Origin: an uncultured Eubacterium sp.
GTDB lineage: Bacteria > Bacillota > Clostridia > Lachnospirales > Lachnospiraceae
NCBI GenBank assembly: GCA_949959185.1
Contig: CATLIX010000013.1
Location: 1 to 59,903, forward strand
DNA length: 59,903 nt
Direction: 5' to 3'
Each line of letters opens with the position of its first letter. Positions within the stretch are counted from its first letter, which is position 1. The translations under genes and the position numbers were made by a program. The notes beneath the pieces were generated by a model. The model searched no databases, was not told where the DNA came from, and saw nothing but the letters and a program-made list of their open reading frames with translations. Of the stretch, positions 31,474-41,281 are shown in pieces.

Positions 31474-33054
31474 CTATTCATTGCTTTCTACTTTGATGCC
31501 TTCCTTTGCAGTTTTTCCATATGGAAATGCAATTCTGTCACTTTTGGATAATCCGGACAGTATCTCCACAGACTGGCCCCAGATAGTCTTTCCGGTTTTT
31601 ACATACTGTTTCACCAGACGGTTATTCTCATCTGCTTTCAGCACATATTTCTTCCCGTCTTCTTCTCTCACAAATGCCTTATCCAGATAAATGCCATCCG
31701 TCTCCTGTGTATTCGTCATGGTCAAATCCACATATTCTCCGTTGCGCAGGCCTTCCGTGTCCTCAATGTAAGCAGTATAAGGGTAATAGGACACATTGGG
31801 ATTTCCTTCGCCATATGCATTGCTGTTTTCCTGAGGATAACTGGAAATCTCAGTAATCTTCGCTTCAAAATTCCTGCCGCTTTCCCAGGAATTGGCATAA
31901 ATTACCTGGCCCACCTTCACCTCTCCAAGCTGCAGCTCGCTGAGGGAACCGCTCACATACAGCCCCTCGGAACCTGCCACTGTGAGAAAAGGCTCGTCTT
32001 TGGGCGGATCGTCTTTATCTCCAAGGTCTTTGACAATGCCATTTACCGTAGCTTTTACCACACCGTCCCCGGAAACTTTCTTCATCTGCTCCAGTTCCAG
32101 TTCTTCTTTCCTTCTGCTCAAATCCAGATCCCGGATTTCTTCTTCCTTTTCCCGGATTTTTTCTGCCAGTTCTTCTGCCGTATATCCTTCCGGCTGTTCC
32201 GGTTCTTCCGGCTCTTCATAATTCTCCGGAATCTCCGGTTCTTCCGGTTCCTCCGGCAGTTCCAGGTCTTCATCGGTAATCTGGGACTTTGTCTTCACCG
32301 ACCATTTAGAGTCATCTGCCATCTGAGGAAATCCGCTTTCACCGCTGATTTCCCAGGAACTGATCAGTTTACCTGTCAATACATTTTTCTTATGTATTTC
32401 CAGGCTCACATAAACGGGATTATCCTCATCCTCGGACAGACTGTTGATAAATTCTCCCAGCACATAACAGTCCGGCATACAGAGATAAATATAGGGTTTT
32501 TCCTCTGTTCCCTTGCCCTTCGTGGGTTTGGAAGCACTGGTAATATAATTGTAGGCTTTCCCTGTTTTTTCAGGCGGCATGGCAGGCTCCGGGTCTGGTT
32601 CCGGTTCCGGCTCCACATCCGGAATTTCCGGCTCTTCCGGCCGGGGCGCCACCGGAGTGGTATTTTTCAGACGCTCCAGCTGCTTTTTCGCACCTTCCAG
32701 CCTGCTGTTAATGGTGGAAACATCCAGCTCCTTCATTTCCAGCTCCAGATTGGACATGGTCATATCATAGGAAATCAGCGGATCTCCCACGGAAACAGTC
32801 TGCCCTTCTTCCACATGTACTTCGGAAATGGTTTTCTCATCCAGTGCATAAACATCCTGAGACTGGTCGTTGGTTACCATTCCGGAACTGCTGGTTTCCT
32901 CTCCATAATAGTAGGCGCTTAAATCTGACACATACTGTACTTCTGCCGTAGTATTGCCATTCTGATAATTCTGATATGCTTTTATCCCGGCGAAAGCTCC
33001 AATTCCCACAACGCCAAGCACAATTACCGTAATAAGTATTCCTTTTTTATGCAT
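31474..33054 (-). CDS. HlyD/MacA-type adaptor with Pro/Glu-rich inserts (adaptor 2)
   Basis: A 526-residue protein with an N-terminal membrane anchor (about residues 5-24), a biotinyl-lipoyl-like half (VEEGQTVSVGDPLISYD), a coiled-coil pair, and a C-terminal beta-barrel/membrane-proximal part (YLDKAFVREEDGKKYVLK, QSVEILSGLSKSDRI). The hairpin is interrupted by about 150 residues with two Pro/Glu-rich stretches (PEEPEIPDVEPEPEP and EEPEEPEIPENYEEPEE) around a small globular segment. Such inserts are absent from standard MacA. It overlaps the ATPase gene by 8 bp. Confidence 0.8.
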   Translation of the reverse strand: MHKKGILITVIVLGVVGIGAFAGIKAYQNYQNGNTTAEVQYVSDLSAYYYGEETSSSGMVTNDQSQDVYALDEKTISEVHVEEGQTVSVGDPLISYDMTMSNLELEMKELDVSTINSRLEGAKKQLERLKNTTPVAPRPEEPEIPDVEPEPEPDPEPAMPPEKTGKAYNYITSASKPTKGKGTEEKPYIYLCMPDCYVLGEFINSLSEDEDNPVYVSLEIHKKNVLTGKLISSWEISGESGFPQMADDSKWSVKTKSQITDEDLELPEEPEEPEIPENYEEPEEPEQPEGYTAEELAEKIREKEEEIRDLDLSRRKEELELEQMKKVSGDGVVKATVNGIVKDLGDKDDPPKDEPFLTVAGSEGLYVSGSLSELQLGEVKVGQVIYANSWESGRNFEAKITEISSYPQENSNAYGEGNPNVSYYPYTAYIEDTEGLRNGEYVDLTMTNTQETDGIYLDKAFVREEDGKKYVLKADENNRLVKQYVKTGKTIWGQSVEILSGLSKSDRIAFPYGKTAKEGIKVESNE

Positions 33055-33739
33055 TCTCTCCCTCCCTGCTGTCTTCTTCCGTAATCATTCCGTCAATGAT
33101 ATGCACAATTCGTTTCGCTCTGGAGGCAATATTTCTGTCATGGGTAATCATAACAATGGTCACCCCTTCCTCATTCAGTTTCTCAAACAGCTCCATAATC
33201 TGTTCCCCTGATTTGGAGTCCAATGCTCCTGTAGGCTCGTCTGCCAGAAGAATTTTGGGATTGTTTACCATGGCTCTGGCAATGGCCACACGCTGTTTCT
33301 GTCCGCCGGATAACTGGGTGGGCTTAAAGGTCACACGATCTCCCAGCCCTACCCGCTCCAGAGCCCCGACTGCACGCTCCCTCCGTTCTTTCTTTCTGAT
33401 GCCTGCATAGCTCAGAGGCAGCGCCACATTGTCCAGAGCGCTCTGTCTGGAAAGAAGGTGAAAACTCTGAAATACAAATCCAATACTGCGCAGCCGTAAA
33501 TCTGACATTTCTTTGTCCTTACATTTCAGCACATCTTCTCCGGCAAGCTGATAGGTGCCTGAGGTAGGCCGGTCCAGACAGCCGATAATATTCATCAATG
33601 TGGTTTTTCCGGAACCGGAAGGACCCATAATCGCCACATATTCTCCTTCTTCCACCTGAAGGGATATGTCTTTCAGTACCGGAACCACCAGCTTATCCTG
33701 CTGATAATCTTTAAATATGTTCTGTAAATCCAATATCAT
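33047..33739 (-). CDS. MacB/LolD-type ABC transporter ATPase
   Basis: A 230-residue ATPase. Walker A is GPSGSGKTT (about residues 39-47), the signature is LSGGQKQR (about 142-149), Walker B is ILLADEPTGALD (about 162-173), and the switch His is in ITHDRN. This is the class that powers MacB/FtsX permeases. It lies between the two adaptor genes, an unusual order. Confidence 0.95.
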   Translation of the reverse strand: MILDLQNIFKDYQQDKLVVPVLKDISLQVEEGEYVAIMGPSGSGKTTLMNIIGCLDRPTSGTYQLAGEDVLKCKDKEMSDLRLRSIGFVFQSFHLLSRQSALDNVALPLSYAGIRKKERRERAVGALERVGLGDRVTFKPTQLSGGQKQRVAIARAMVNNPKILLADEPTGALDSKSGEQIMELFEKLNEEGVTIVMITHDRNIASRAKRIVHIIDGMITEEDSREGENA

Positions 33740-33763
33740 TCCTGTTCTTCCCTCCGGTTTCTG

Positions 33764-35239
33764 TTATTCCTCCTGCTCCCCGTCGCCTGAATCGCTGTCA
33801 GCTTCTCCTGAGTCACCATCGTTATCTCCGTCGTCTGAATCGCTGTCAGTATCTTCATTTTCGGTACCTTCGGCATCATCTCCGGAATCCTCCGGCAGTT
33901 CTCCGTCTTCTGACAGTTCTTCCGGAACTTCTCTGTCTTCTGACAGATTATCCATCATAGTTCCGTCTTCCAGCAGTTCTCCGTCTTCTGACATCTCTCC
34001 ATCCTCTGACATTTCCCCGTCTTCTCCTTCCGGGTTGTAAAGAGGTGACGTATAATCTACTTCTGCCGGGTCTGTAACGGTAGTTACCCCTTCATACAGC
34101 CCGTCCATGGGGAATGCAATGGCATCTTCCTGGATAAGTCCTGACACAATCTGATATTCTCCCAGGTTTTCATCGTATTCTCCCAGTTCCACTTCGCGTT
34201 TTTCCAGACGGTTTTTCCCGTTGTCCGCCCACACCCAGGCTTTCCCTTCTTCCTGCACAATATAACCTTCAAACAACCAGATACCCTCTTTCTGCTCTGC
34301 CTGCCCCTCATCAAGTTCAATAAACAGGTGCTGGCCCATCATAAGGCCTTCGGTAGACTCCAGTGATACATAAAAAGGATATTTGGTAGCTTTTTCCACC
34401 CCGCTGTCACTCCCCATCATATAATCCTGACTGTCATCCCCGTCTCCCGCTTCATTCTGAGTATCAATCTTGGTAATCTTTCCTGTCCAGGTCTGGTTCT
34501 CATCAATCCTGGAACGCAGAATTACCGGCTGTTCCTCGGAAAGGTTCTGGACATTGGTTTCACTGACTTTCCCTTTCACCCGATAGTCACCGGATGCAAG
34601 CACCGTCATATAAGCTGCGGATTCCCCCATGGCGTCCGTACCTGATTCATTGATGGACTTCACCACACCGGCAATTTTGCTGGTAATCACTGCTTTCTCT
34701 ATGGATTCTTTTTTCTTTTCAATTTCTGCTTTTTTACTCTGAATGTTGTATTCTGTCTGCTTGATACTGTTCTGTTTCTCCTGTATCTCAGCCGTATACT
34801 CGAATTTATCTTCTTCCGGCGCTGCGTTTTTCTCACGGGACAGCTGATTAATCTGGCTCTGCAGGTTGGTAATATCATTCTGCATTCCCTCCAGATCCAG
34901 CTCCGCCTGCTGAATTTCCCCTTCTGCTTCTTCCATATCATACTCAAACAGTGGACTGCCTTCTTCCACCATGTCGCCTTCTTTTACAAAAACTTCTTTT
35001 ACTTCCTTTTCTCCGTCTTTATTTACTTTCCAGGTCTCCTGTGCTTCCACCACGCCGGTATATCGATTCTGGCTCCCGGCCCCCACAGAAGTCAGGGATG
35101 CAACAGATTCCACATACACTTTATCTGCACTGTTTCCTGTACCGGCATTTCCTTTCAGAAAATACCAGGCTCCTCCCCCTGCGGCTGCCACGATTGCTAC
35201 AACTGCTGCAACAATAATACCCACTTTCTTTTTGTTCAT
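33764..35239 (-). CDS. HlyD/MacA-type adaptor with acidic C-terminal tail (adaptor 1)
   Basis: A 491-residue protein with a membrane anchor (about residues 6-26), lipoyl-like lobe (VFVKEGDMVEEGSPLFEYD), a long coiled coil (residues about 95-190), and a beta-barrel region. The last 88 residues are a tail of repeated Glu-Asp-Gly and Ser-Asp units (EDGEMSEDGEMSEDGEL, then DTDSDSDDGDNDGDSG). The tail would lie outside the cell and may bind cations or a cationic partner. The start at 35239 has an AGGAGG site; 14 more codons upstream lack one. Confidence 0.82.
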   Translation of the reverse strand: MNKKKVGIIVAAVVAIVAAAGGGAWYFLKGNAGTGNSADKVYVESVASLTSVGAGSQNRYTGVVEAQETWKVNKDGEKEVKEVFVKEGDMVEEGSPLFEYDMEEAEGEIQQAELDLEGMQNDITNLQSQINQLSREKNAAPEEDKFEYTAEIQEKQNSIKQTEYNIQSKKAEIEKKKESIEKAVITSKIAGVVKSINESGTDAMGESAAYMTVLASGDYRVKGKVSETNVQNLSEEQPVILRSRIDENQTWTGKITKIDTQNEAGDGDDSQDYMMGSDSGVEKATKYPFYVSLESTEGLMMGQHLFIELDEGQAEQKEGIWLFEGYIVQEEGKAWVWADNGKNRLEKREVELGEYDENLGEYQIVSGLIQEDAIAFPMDGLYEGVTTVTDPAEVDYTSPLYNPEGEDGEMSEDGEMSEDGELLEDGTMMDNLSEDREVPEELSEDGELPEDSGDDAEGTENEDTDSDSDDGDNDGDSGEADSDSGDGEQEE

Positions 35240-35567
35240 GTTTTTCCTCCTAAACTTAACCGGTAATGTCTGCCGAACCACAGGGGCCCGGTAATATATG
35301 TATCATTCCGCCTGTTGTCCAGTAAACATCTTATCATAAAATGGTGATAAATCCTAATAAAATTTATTAATATTTTCTTAAATAACTGTCTGAAATATCC
35401 CGGAGAATCAGAAAACTTATGTTTACAAACTCCGGATTATCAGTTATAATAAAACAGTCCTGAGAATGTTCAAAAATCTGAACCGTTACATAACAGAAAT
35501 ACTCCGCAGACTGTAATAGCCATTCCCCAGGAATATATAAAAATACGTAAAGGAAAAGGGTAAATTT
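35240..35567. other. Divergent intergenic region upstream of the export operon and the Ltp gene
   Basis: About 330 bp, AT-rich. It contains the plus-strand promoter at 35422-35450. On the minus strand I see TATGAT near 35332-35345 but no convincing -35 box, so the export operon promoter is not settled. Confidence 0.4.
35422..35450 (+). promoter_or_regulatory. Promoter of the Ltp-domain gene
   Basis: TTTACA (35422-35427), 17-bp spacer and TATAAT (35445-35450). The leader to the start codon at 35568 is about 110 nt. Confidence 0.65.
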
Positions 35568-36227
35568 ATGTCAAAAAAAGATGGAACCAAATTATGCAAA
35601 CATTGTAAATCAGAGATACCCGCAGGAGCGAAAGTATGCCCGGCCTGCCGAAAGAAACAGGGAGGGATTGTAAAATGGATTATTATTGCAGTTATTGTAC
35701 TCGCAATTGGCGCCGCTGCTGCCGGGGGCAGTAACAAATACAACAACGATTCCGCATCTTCAGACAAAGTCAAAGAAGCTGAAAATAAAAGTACGGACAA
35801 AGACAGTTCTGATAAGAAAACCGAGGACGCTAAGACAGATACAGATAATTCTGACGACGCAGATAATCCTGATGATGCAGATAATAATAGCAGCAATGAA
35901 GATGAAACAGACAATACATCCGACACAGACGATTCGCTGACTATGGGACAGAAAAATGCACTGGCGAAAGCCCAGACTTATCTGGCAATCTCCGGTTTTT
36001 CACACGATGGTCTGATTACCCAGTTGGAATTTGAGGGATTTTCCACTGAGGAAGCAACTTACGCAGCAGACAATTGCGGTGCCGACTGGAATGAACAGGC
36101 TGCTATCAAGGCAAAGGAATATCTGAAAATTTCATCTTTCTCCAAATCAGGATTGATTGAGCAGTTGAAATTTGAAGGCTTTACGGATGAACAGGCAGAA
36201 TACGCCGCAACAGAGGCAGGATATTAA
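35568..36227 (+). CDS. Zinc-ribbon membrane protein with two Ltp repeats
   Basis: A 219-residue protein. Residues 10-27 form a zinc ribbon (CKHC, then CPAC). One membrane helix follows (about 36-53), then an Asp/Asn/Ser/Lys-rich spacer (about 55-122), and finally two repeats of about 45 residues (AKAQTYLAISGFSHDGLITQL and AKEYLKISSFSKSGLIEQL). The repeats are of the Ltp/host cell surface-exposed lipoprotein type, known from the superinfection-exclusion protein of phage TP-J34. The topology puts the ribbon in the cytosol and the repeats outside. A cellular or prophage-derived role in blocking phage entry is possible but not shown. Confidence 0.8.
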   Translation: MSKKDGTKLCKHCKSEIPAGAKVCPACRKKQGGIVKWIIIAVIVLAIGAAAAGGSNKYNNDSASSDKVKEAENKSTDKDSSDKKTEDAKTDTDNSDDADNPDDADNNSSNEDETDNTSDTDDSLTMGQKNALAKAQTYLAISGFSHDGLITQLEFEGFSTEEATYAADNCGADWNEQAAIKAKEYLKISSFSKSGLIEQLKFEGFTDEQAEYAATEAGY

Positions 36228-36573
36228 AATTCATTTATTTCTTAAAATTAAATATGTTATCATATCGGCAGACAGATATAGCAGTATGTATTATATATGC
36301 GCACCATACAAAACCCGAAGCAGCAGCTTCGGGTTTTTCTATGGCAGCGCCGGAATTATGCATGCCGCAATTACACCATCCACAGGAAAACTGCTTACAT
36401 TTCCGGAATATATATCAAAGAATTCCAGTAATTTATGACTTGAAATTTCCTGTTGTTTTCTGTAAACTTATAGTATATTTATTATGATTTGAGTCTGTGA
36501 ACTGCTACAAATTTTTAATTATTTTTCAGATGAAGAAACAATCAGAGTTCATGCATCAGGAGGAACAATTACA
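36228..36573. other. Intergenic region between Ltp gene and chemoreceptor gene
   Basis: About 345 bp. It contains the strong terminator at 36311-36338 and an AT-rich stretch upstream of the receptor. No gene is supported. Confidence 0.5.
36311..36338 (+). terminator. Rho-independent terminator of the Ltp gene
   Basis: AAACCCGAAGC pairs with GCTTCGGGTTT around AGCA, with five T at the end. A textbook intrinsic terminator. Confidence 0.85.
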
Positions 36574-38259
36574 ATGAAAAAATCCATCAACCAATCCACT
36601 TTATCATTTATTTTAAACGGGATATCCATTCTGGCCCTTTTATTTCTGGTCTTTTCCCTGCTGTCTTACAGCAGTATCAGCGGAAAACTTGACCTGGCCA
36701 ATGAAAACCGTTTTGCACTGACTTACAATGCCAATCGTTTTATGAACGGTTCCGCCTATCTGACCAATGAGGTGCGCGCGTTCGCCTCCACCGGCCAGCA
36801 GGAACATTACGACAATTACTGGAATGAAGTAAATGTGCTGCAAAACCGCGACCGGGGCGTTGCAGCCATGCAGGAAATCGGCATCACTTCTGAGGAACAG
36901 AAAATGATTGACGATATGTCCGAACTTTCCAATACGCTGGTGCCTCTGGAAGACGAGGCCATGAAAAACGTACAGGCAGGCAATATGCAGGCTGCTCTGG
37001 ATTATGTCTACGGGGAAGAATACAGTGCGTCAATTGCTCAGATTAATGCTCTGAAGGAGCAGTTTCTGGAAGCTCTGGACGAAAGAACCAAAACACAGGT
37101 AGAGACTCTGGGCCGGGAATCTGATTTTATCCGTGCTACCATGATTGCCGCTCTGATTATTGTGGCAGTGATTCAGCTTCTCATTATGGTTATTACCAAA
37201 AGGCGTGTGCTCCGGCCTGTGATTGCAGTCCGTGATCAGATGAGCGAGATTTCTCAGGGTAATCTTTCTGCTGAATTTCTCCTGAAATCAAATACTTCCG
37301 AAATCGGCATGTTGGTGGAATCCATCCATGAGACGAAGCGGGAACTGAAAAAATACATACATGATATTGACTCAAAACTGTCCGAAATGGCACAGGGCAA
37401 CATGGATCTTGTAATTGGCGACGATTACCGGGGTGAATTTCTGCCCATTCAGGACGCCATGCGGCAGATTCTGGATTCCCTGAATAACGCTCTCTCCCGT
37501 ATCAATATCACTGCAGAACATGTACTGGAGGAATCCAGACGGATGGCTTCCGATGCCGAAGTTCTTTCCAGCGGCGCTGTGGCTCAGGCCTCCGCAGTTC
37601 AGGAACTGGCAGCCAGTATCCACGAACTTTCCACTCAGGTGGATCACACTTCTTCCGATGCGGATACTGCTCAGAAGTGTTCCACGGAAGCTGCCACACT
37701 CCTGCTGGCCAGCAATGAGAAAATGGGCGAACTTACTTCCGCTATGGAAGACATCTCCAATGCCTCTCAGGAAATCGGCGGTATTATCAAGACCATTGAA
37801 GATATCTCTTTCCAGACCAATATCCTGGCTCTGAATGCCGCAGTGGAAGCTGCACGGGCCGGAGAAGCCGGAAAGGGATTTGCCGTTGTGGCAGAAGAAG
37901 TACAGAGCCTTGCAAATAAGAGTTCTGCTTCCGCAAAAGATATTACGGAGCTGATTGAAAACTCCATACGGATGATAAAACACGGCACTTCACTGACTGC
38001 CGAAACCACCAGCGCTCTGGGCGATGTGGTAGTGGGAGCCAAACAGGCTACAGACCTGATTGAACAGATTGCAGGTTCCGCCACGCAGCAGTCACAGGCG
38101 CTTCACCAGTTAAAGGCCGGCATGGAACAGATTGCAGGGGTGGTTCAGACCAATGCCAGCACAGCGGAAAAATCTGCCGCTTCTGCCAAAGAACTCCAGA
38201 GCCAGTCGGAAGAACTGAAAGTTTCCGTACACAGATTCCGGCTGCGCAGACACAGATAA
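36574..38259 (+). CDS. Methyl-accepting chemotaxis protein
   Basis: A 561-residue receptor. Two membrane helices (about residues 13-32 and 187-208) bracket an extracellular helical sensor of about 150 residues. HAMP (about 209-262) follows, and the signalling domain has its hairpin tip [26 protein letters not shown] near residues 412-437. It passes an external signal to CheA/CheW. The start follows AGGAGG. No other chemotaxis gene adjoins it; cheC is 21 kb away. Confidence 0.93.
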   Translation: MKKSINQSTLSFILNGISILALLFLVFSLLSYSSISGKLDLANENRFALTYNANRFMNGSAYLTNEVRAFASTGQQEHYDNYWNEVNVLQNRDRGVAAMQEIGITSEEQKMIDDMSELSNTLVPLEDEAMKNVQAGNMQAALDYVYGEEYSASIAQINALKEQFLEALDERTKTQVETLGRESDFIRATMIAALIIVAVIQLLIMVITKRRVLRPVIAVRDQMSEISQGNLSAEFLLKSNTSEIGMLVESIHETKRELKKYIHDIDSKLSEMAQGNMDLVIGDDYRGEFLPIQDAMRQILDSLNNALSRINITAEHVLEESRRMASDAEVLSSGAVAQASAVQELAASIHELSTQVDHTSSDADTAQKCSTEAATLLLASNEKMGELTSAMEDISNASQEIGGIIKTIEDISFQTNILALNAAVEAARAGEAGKGFAVVAEEVQSLANKSSASAKDITELIENSIRMIKHGTSLTAETTSALGDVVVGAKQATDLIEQIAGSATQQSQALHQLKAGMEQIAGVVQTNASTAEKSAASAKELQSQSEELKVSVHRFRLRRHR

Positions 38260-38520
38260 AAAGAATCTGTAATGTAGAAAAAATAGCAGAACTCTGCTCT
38301 GCAAATGGCACATTACCTGTCTGGCAAATCAATTACAGGAATACAACGATTGCTTTTTACCGTTCTGTGACAGGCGCGCCTGCCTGCGTTGCATGTTTTG
38401 AAGAAATATGTCTTATGGTCTTACCAATGCAGAAAAATATATGGTACTCGCCTTCGAATGTGGACCTGCCCTGTAAAAAGCAGGTATCACGATGCCCGCC
38501 TCAAATCCGGTCTTCCTCAT

Positions 38521-38555
38521 ACAATAGAAAGTCCGCCTCGCAGACTTTCTATTGT
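38521..38555. repeat. 13-bp inverted repeat
   Basis: ACAATAGAAAGTC pairs perfectly with GACTTTCTATTGT around a 9-nt loop. There is no T-run after it on the plus strand, so it may not terminate transcription. Confidence 0.5.
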
Positions 38556-38597
38556 CATAAATAATTAGAGCCATTTTAGAGCCAACAGGCATAAATC

Positions 38598-38640
38598 AAT
38601 CCCGAAAACGCCCATTTTATCTGCGTTTTCGGGATTTTAT
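38598..38640 (+). terminator. Probable terminator
   Basis: AATCCCGAAAACGC pairs with GCGTTTTCGGGATT (14 bp, perfect), followed by TTAT. It could stop plus-strand transcripts from the chemoreceptor. Confidence 0.55.
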
Positions 38641-38738
38641 CCATCACTCAAACTCGGTGTGTTCTCCGCTGTTCCTGACTGTTTTTGTTTAAGTTCTATG
38701 CAGATACACATCTGTTTTTCCTTCAATTGCATCATTTA

Positions 38739-38954
38739 TTATGGCTTGCTGATTTTCAATTCTTCCATTGTCAGCCATCCATTCCCGTCTTTCACAACTT
38801 CCTCTGCCTCATGCAGTTTCTCCAGCAGCTTCTTTTCCGCTTTATCACGCTCGTAATCTTCTATATCCATTACCACAAATCTGCCCCTGCCATTTTTAGT
38901 CAGAAACACAGAATCAACGAAATATTTTACAGCATTTTGCTTATGTTTTTTCAT
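38739..38954 (-). pseudogene. Phd/YefM-type antitoxin remnant
   Basis: A 71-residue frame. SVFLTKNGRGRFVVMDIEDYERDKAEKK matches the second half of Phd/YefM antitoxin DNA-binding domains. The usual first 20-25 residues are replaced by an unrelated MKKHKQNAVKYFVD, and the nearest GGGGGG site is far from the ATG. No toxin gene is next to it. Probably a 5'-truncated remnant. Confidence 0.55.
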
Positions 38955-39076
38955 CAGTCAAATTTCATCCCCCTGCGTTGCTTTCACTATTGTCAAAAAA
39001 GCAATCGGCGTTTTCTTACATTTTGCCATCGGCGCTGACACTCCGCCGACCGGTTTCCTGACATGGAAAAAGGGAT

Positions 39077-39504
39077 GTGATGGAACTGCTGCGGCATATC
39101 CTTTATGAATATAAAATTCTTATGGAAGCAGAGGGCCTGACTCTTTCATGGCATCTGGAGGCGAAAAGCCATGCCGCCTGTATCAATACGCAGCAGATGG
39201 TACGGGTGTTTCAGAATCTGCTGGACAACGCGCGCAGATATGCCGCTCGTTCCGCTCCGGTAACCGTAACGGCACAGGACACGGGCCGGCTCCATATCTG
39301 TATCACGAACCAATTGACGGATGCTCACGCCATTGAGCCTGACCGAATCTTTGAGCGCTTCTACTGCGGAGACCAGGCCAGAAGCTCCGCCCAAAGCTCC
39401 GGGCTTGGGCTTGCCATTGTAAAACGCATCGTGGAACTCCACGGGGTGAGGTCGATGCATCGTTGCAGGGACAGGAACTGTCCGTTCATCTGTTTCTCAG
39501 ATAG
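39077..39504 (+). pseudogene. Histidine kinase remnant (ATPase domain), frameshifted
   Basis: The frame shows the C-terminal catalytic domain of a sensor kinase: NLLDNARRYAAR (N box), RIFERFYCGD (F box) and SGLGLAIVKRIVELHG (G2 box). There is no sensor, membrane or phospho-acceptor His region; an in-frame stop at 39059 precedes it. After ELHG one base is missing in a run of G (about 39440). The other frame then continues GEVDASLQGQ to a stop at 39504. It is both truncated and frameshifted. Confidence 0.75.
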
Positions 39505-39511
39505 AAGAAAT

Positions 39512-39556
39512 CTGCCATGCAATCGGATAAACCTTTTGCATGGCAGCTATTCTTTT
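39512..39556 (+). terminator. Stem-loop after the kinase remnant
   Basis: CTGCCATGC pairs with GCATGGCAG around a 17-nt loop, followed by CTATTCTTTTT. Confidence 0.5.
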
Positions 39557-39599
39557 TCCGTTTACCTGGCATTCGTCATAAGTTTTATCATTCTTCTGC

Positions 39600-40838
39600 T
39601 TATTCCAGAGGATATTTATCTGTCAGTTCTTTCACCATCCTGCGCACTTCTTCGGAAGCGGCTTCTCCCTCTTTCACCATTCTGGCAATACATTCCGCCA
39701 CTTTATCCATATCGGCTTCTGTAAATCCTCTGGATGTAACAGCCGGAGTTCCCAGACGGATACCGCTGGTTACAAAAGGAGATTTGGGGTCATTGGGAAT
39801 GGTATTCTTGTTGCTGGTAATATGAACGGAATCCAGCAATTTCTCCACTGCCTTTCCTGTCAGTTCATATGGTGTTAAATCCACCAGCATCAGATGGTTG
39901 TCCGTTCCGTCAGAAACCAGTTTTATCCCTCTGTCTTTCAGTCCCTTTGCCAGAGCCTGGGCATTTTTCACAATGTTCTGCTGGTATTCTTTAAAGCTGT
40001 CTTCCAGCGCTTCTTTGAAGCACACCGCTTTTGCGGCAATCACATGCATCAGCGGGCCTCCCTGGGTTCCTGGGAAAATCGCCTTGTTAAAGTTGAACCT
40101 GTCCGCCATTTCCTGGCTGGCCAGAATCATGCCTCCGCGGGGCCCCCGCAGTGTTTTGTGGGTGGTGGTGGTTACCACATGGGCATGGGGAATGGGGCTT
40201 GGATGGAGCCCTGCCGCCACAAGGCCTGCAATATGAGCCATATCCACCATCAGGTATGCGCCCGCCTCATCGGCAATTTCACGGAACCTCTTAAAATCAA
40301 TGGTTCTTGCATAGGCGCTGGCTCCTGCAATAATCAGCTTCGGTTTACACTCCAGCGCTGTTTCTCTTACTTTATCATAATCAATAAACCCTTCGTCATT
40401 GACGCCGTAAGGTACAATATGGAAATAAGTACCGGAAAAATTTACAGGACTGCCATGGGTCAGATGTCCGCCATGATCCAGATTCATGCCCATTACCGTG
40501 TCTCCCGGCTCTAACATGGCAAACTGCACTGCCATATTGGCCTGGGCGCCGGAGTGGGGCTGTACATTGGCATATTCGCAGCCAAACAGCTCTTTTGCAC
40601 GCTCAATGGCCAGATTTTCCACCACGTCCACACATTCACAGCCGCCGTAATAACGTTTTCCCGGATATCCTTCCGCATATTTATTGGTCATGGGGCTTCC
40701 CATGGCTGCCATCACTGCCTTGCTGACCCAGTTTTCTGAGGCAATCAGCTCAATGTGGCTGTTCTGCCGCTCCATTTCTTCTGTAATGGCCTGAGCCACC
40801 TGAGGATCTGCTTTCTTCACTTCATCAAATGAGTACAT
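39600..40838 (-). CDS. glyA: Serine hydroxymethyltransferase
   Basis: A 412-residue PLP enzyme that converts serine and tetrahydrofolate to glycine and methylene-tetrahydrofolate, which also feeds PanB. The PLP lysine is near residue 227 in [13 protein letters not shown]. The N-terminal [11 protein letters not shown] and [13 protein letters not shown] blocks are typical. The start follows AAAGGAAC. It has its own promoter at 40907-40935 and stands alone. Confidence 0.98.
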   Translation of the reverse strand: MYSFDEVKKADPQVAQAITEEMERQNSHIELIASENWVSKAVMAAMGSPMTNKYAEGYPGKRYYGGCECVDVVENLAIERAKELFGCEYANVQPHSGAQANMAVQFAMLEPGDTVMGMNLDHGGHLTHGSPVNFSGTYFHIVPYGVNDEGFIDYDKVRETALECKPKLIIAGASAYARTIDFKRFREIADEAGAYLMVDMAHIAGLVAAGLHPSPIPHAHVVTTTTHKTLRGPRGGMILASQEMADRFNFNKAIFPGTQGGPLMHVIAAKAVCFKEALEDSFKEYQQNIVKNAQALAKGLKDRGIKLVSDGTDNHLMLVDLTPYELTGKAVEKLLDSVHITSNKNTIPNDPKSPFVTSGIRLGTPAVTSRGFTEADMDKVAECIARMVKEGEAASEEVRRMVKELTDKYPLE

Positions 40839-40906
40839 AGGTTCCTTTCCTTTCTCTTTTTATGTAACTTATGAAACTGTAACCTTCCATAACGATATGC
40901 TTTTCC

Positions 40907-40935
40907 ATAATATTACTTTATCTTTCAAAAGTCAA
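40907..40935 (-). promoter_or_regulatory. glyA promoter
   Basis: TTGACT (40935-40930), 17-bp spacer and TATTAT (40912-40907). It overlaps the 3' end of the DUF1294 gene. Confidence 0.65.
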
Positions 40936-41190
40936 CAGCCAGACTGCACCGGCTGCCTGCAGCACCAGAATCAGGGGCATTCCCACCACAAAATACCAGT
41001 GTCTGGTCTTATGGCGGAACACATACATGCCTGCCCAGGTTCCGATACTGCCTCCGGCAACAGCAGTTCCAAACAGCGCTTTTTCAGAAATCCGCCATTT
41101 CTTATGTTTTGCTTTCCATTTATCCAGCCCCATCAGGAAAAATCCTGTCAGATTGATACAGGCCAGATATAACAACGGTAAATATTCCAT
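40918..41190 (-). CDS. DUF1294 membrane protein
   Basis: A 90-residue protein with about three hydrophobic segments and the DUF1294 core FFLMGLDKWKAKHKKWRISE followed by GTWAGMYVFRHKTRH. Function unknown. The start at 41190 gives the usual family length; GTG at 41205 is an alternative. It follows the DUF368 gene by 91 bp. Confidence 0.8.
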   Translation of the reverse strand: MEYLPLLYLACINLTGFFLMGLDKWKAKHKKWRISEKALFGTAVAGGSIGTWAGMYVFRHKTRHWYFVVGMPLILVLQAAGAVWLLTFER

Positions 41191-41281
41191 TTCGGGTATC
41201 TGCACCCCGCTTTCTTCCTGTACATACTTCGTCCTCTGTTATGTTCCTGCCGCTGCCCGCGCCGCAGACTCCGGCAGCAGA

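Larger units (their letters stand above)
38260..38738. other. Non-coding region after the chemoreceptor
   Basis: About 480 bp with no supported gene. It contains two strong inverted repeats (38521-38555, 38598-38640) and two copies of TTAGAGCCA near 38564-38583. It has the look of decayed sequence between genes. Confidence 0.45.

Noticed and set aside
38356-38590. Integrase remnant suggested by repeated TTAGAGCCA after the chemoreceptor
   Set aside because: No frame shows recombinase motifs, so an integrase or attachment site cannot be supported.
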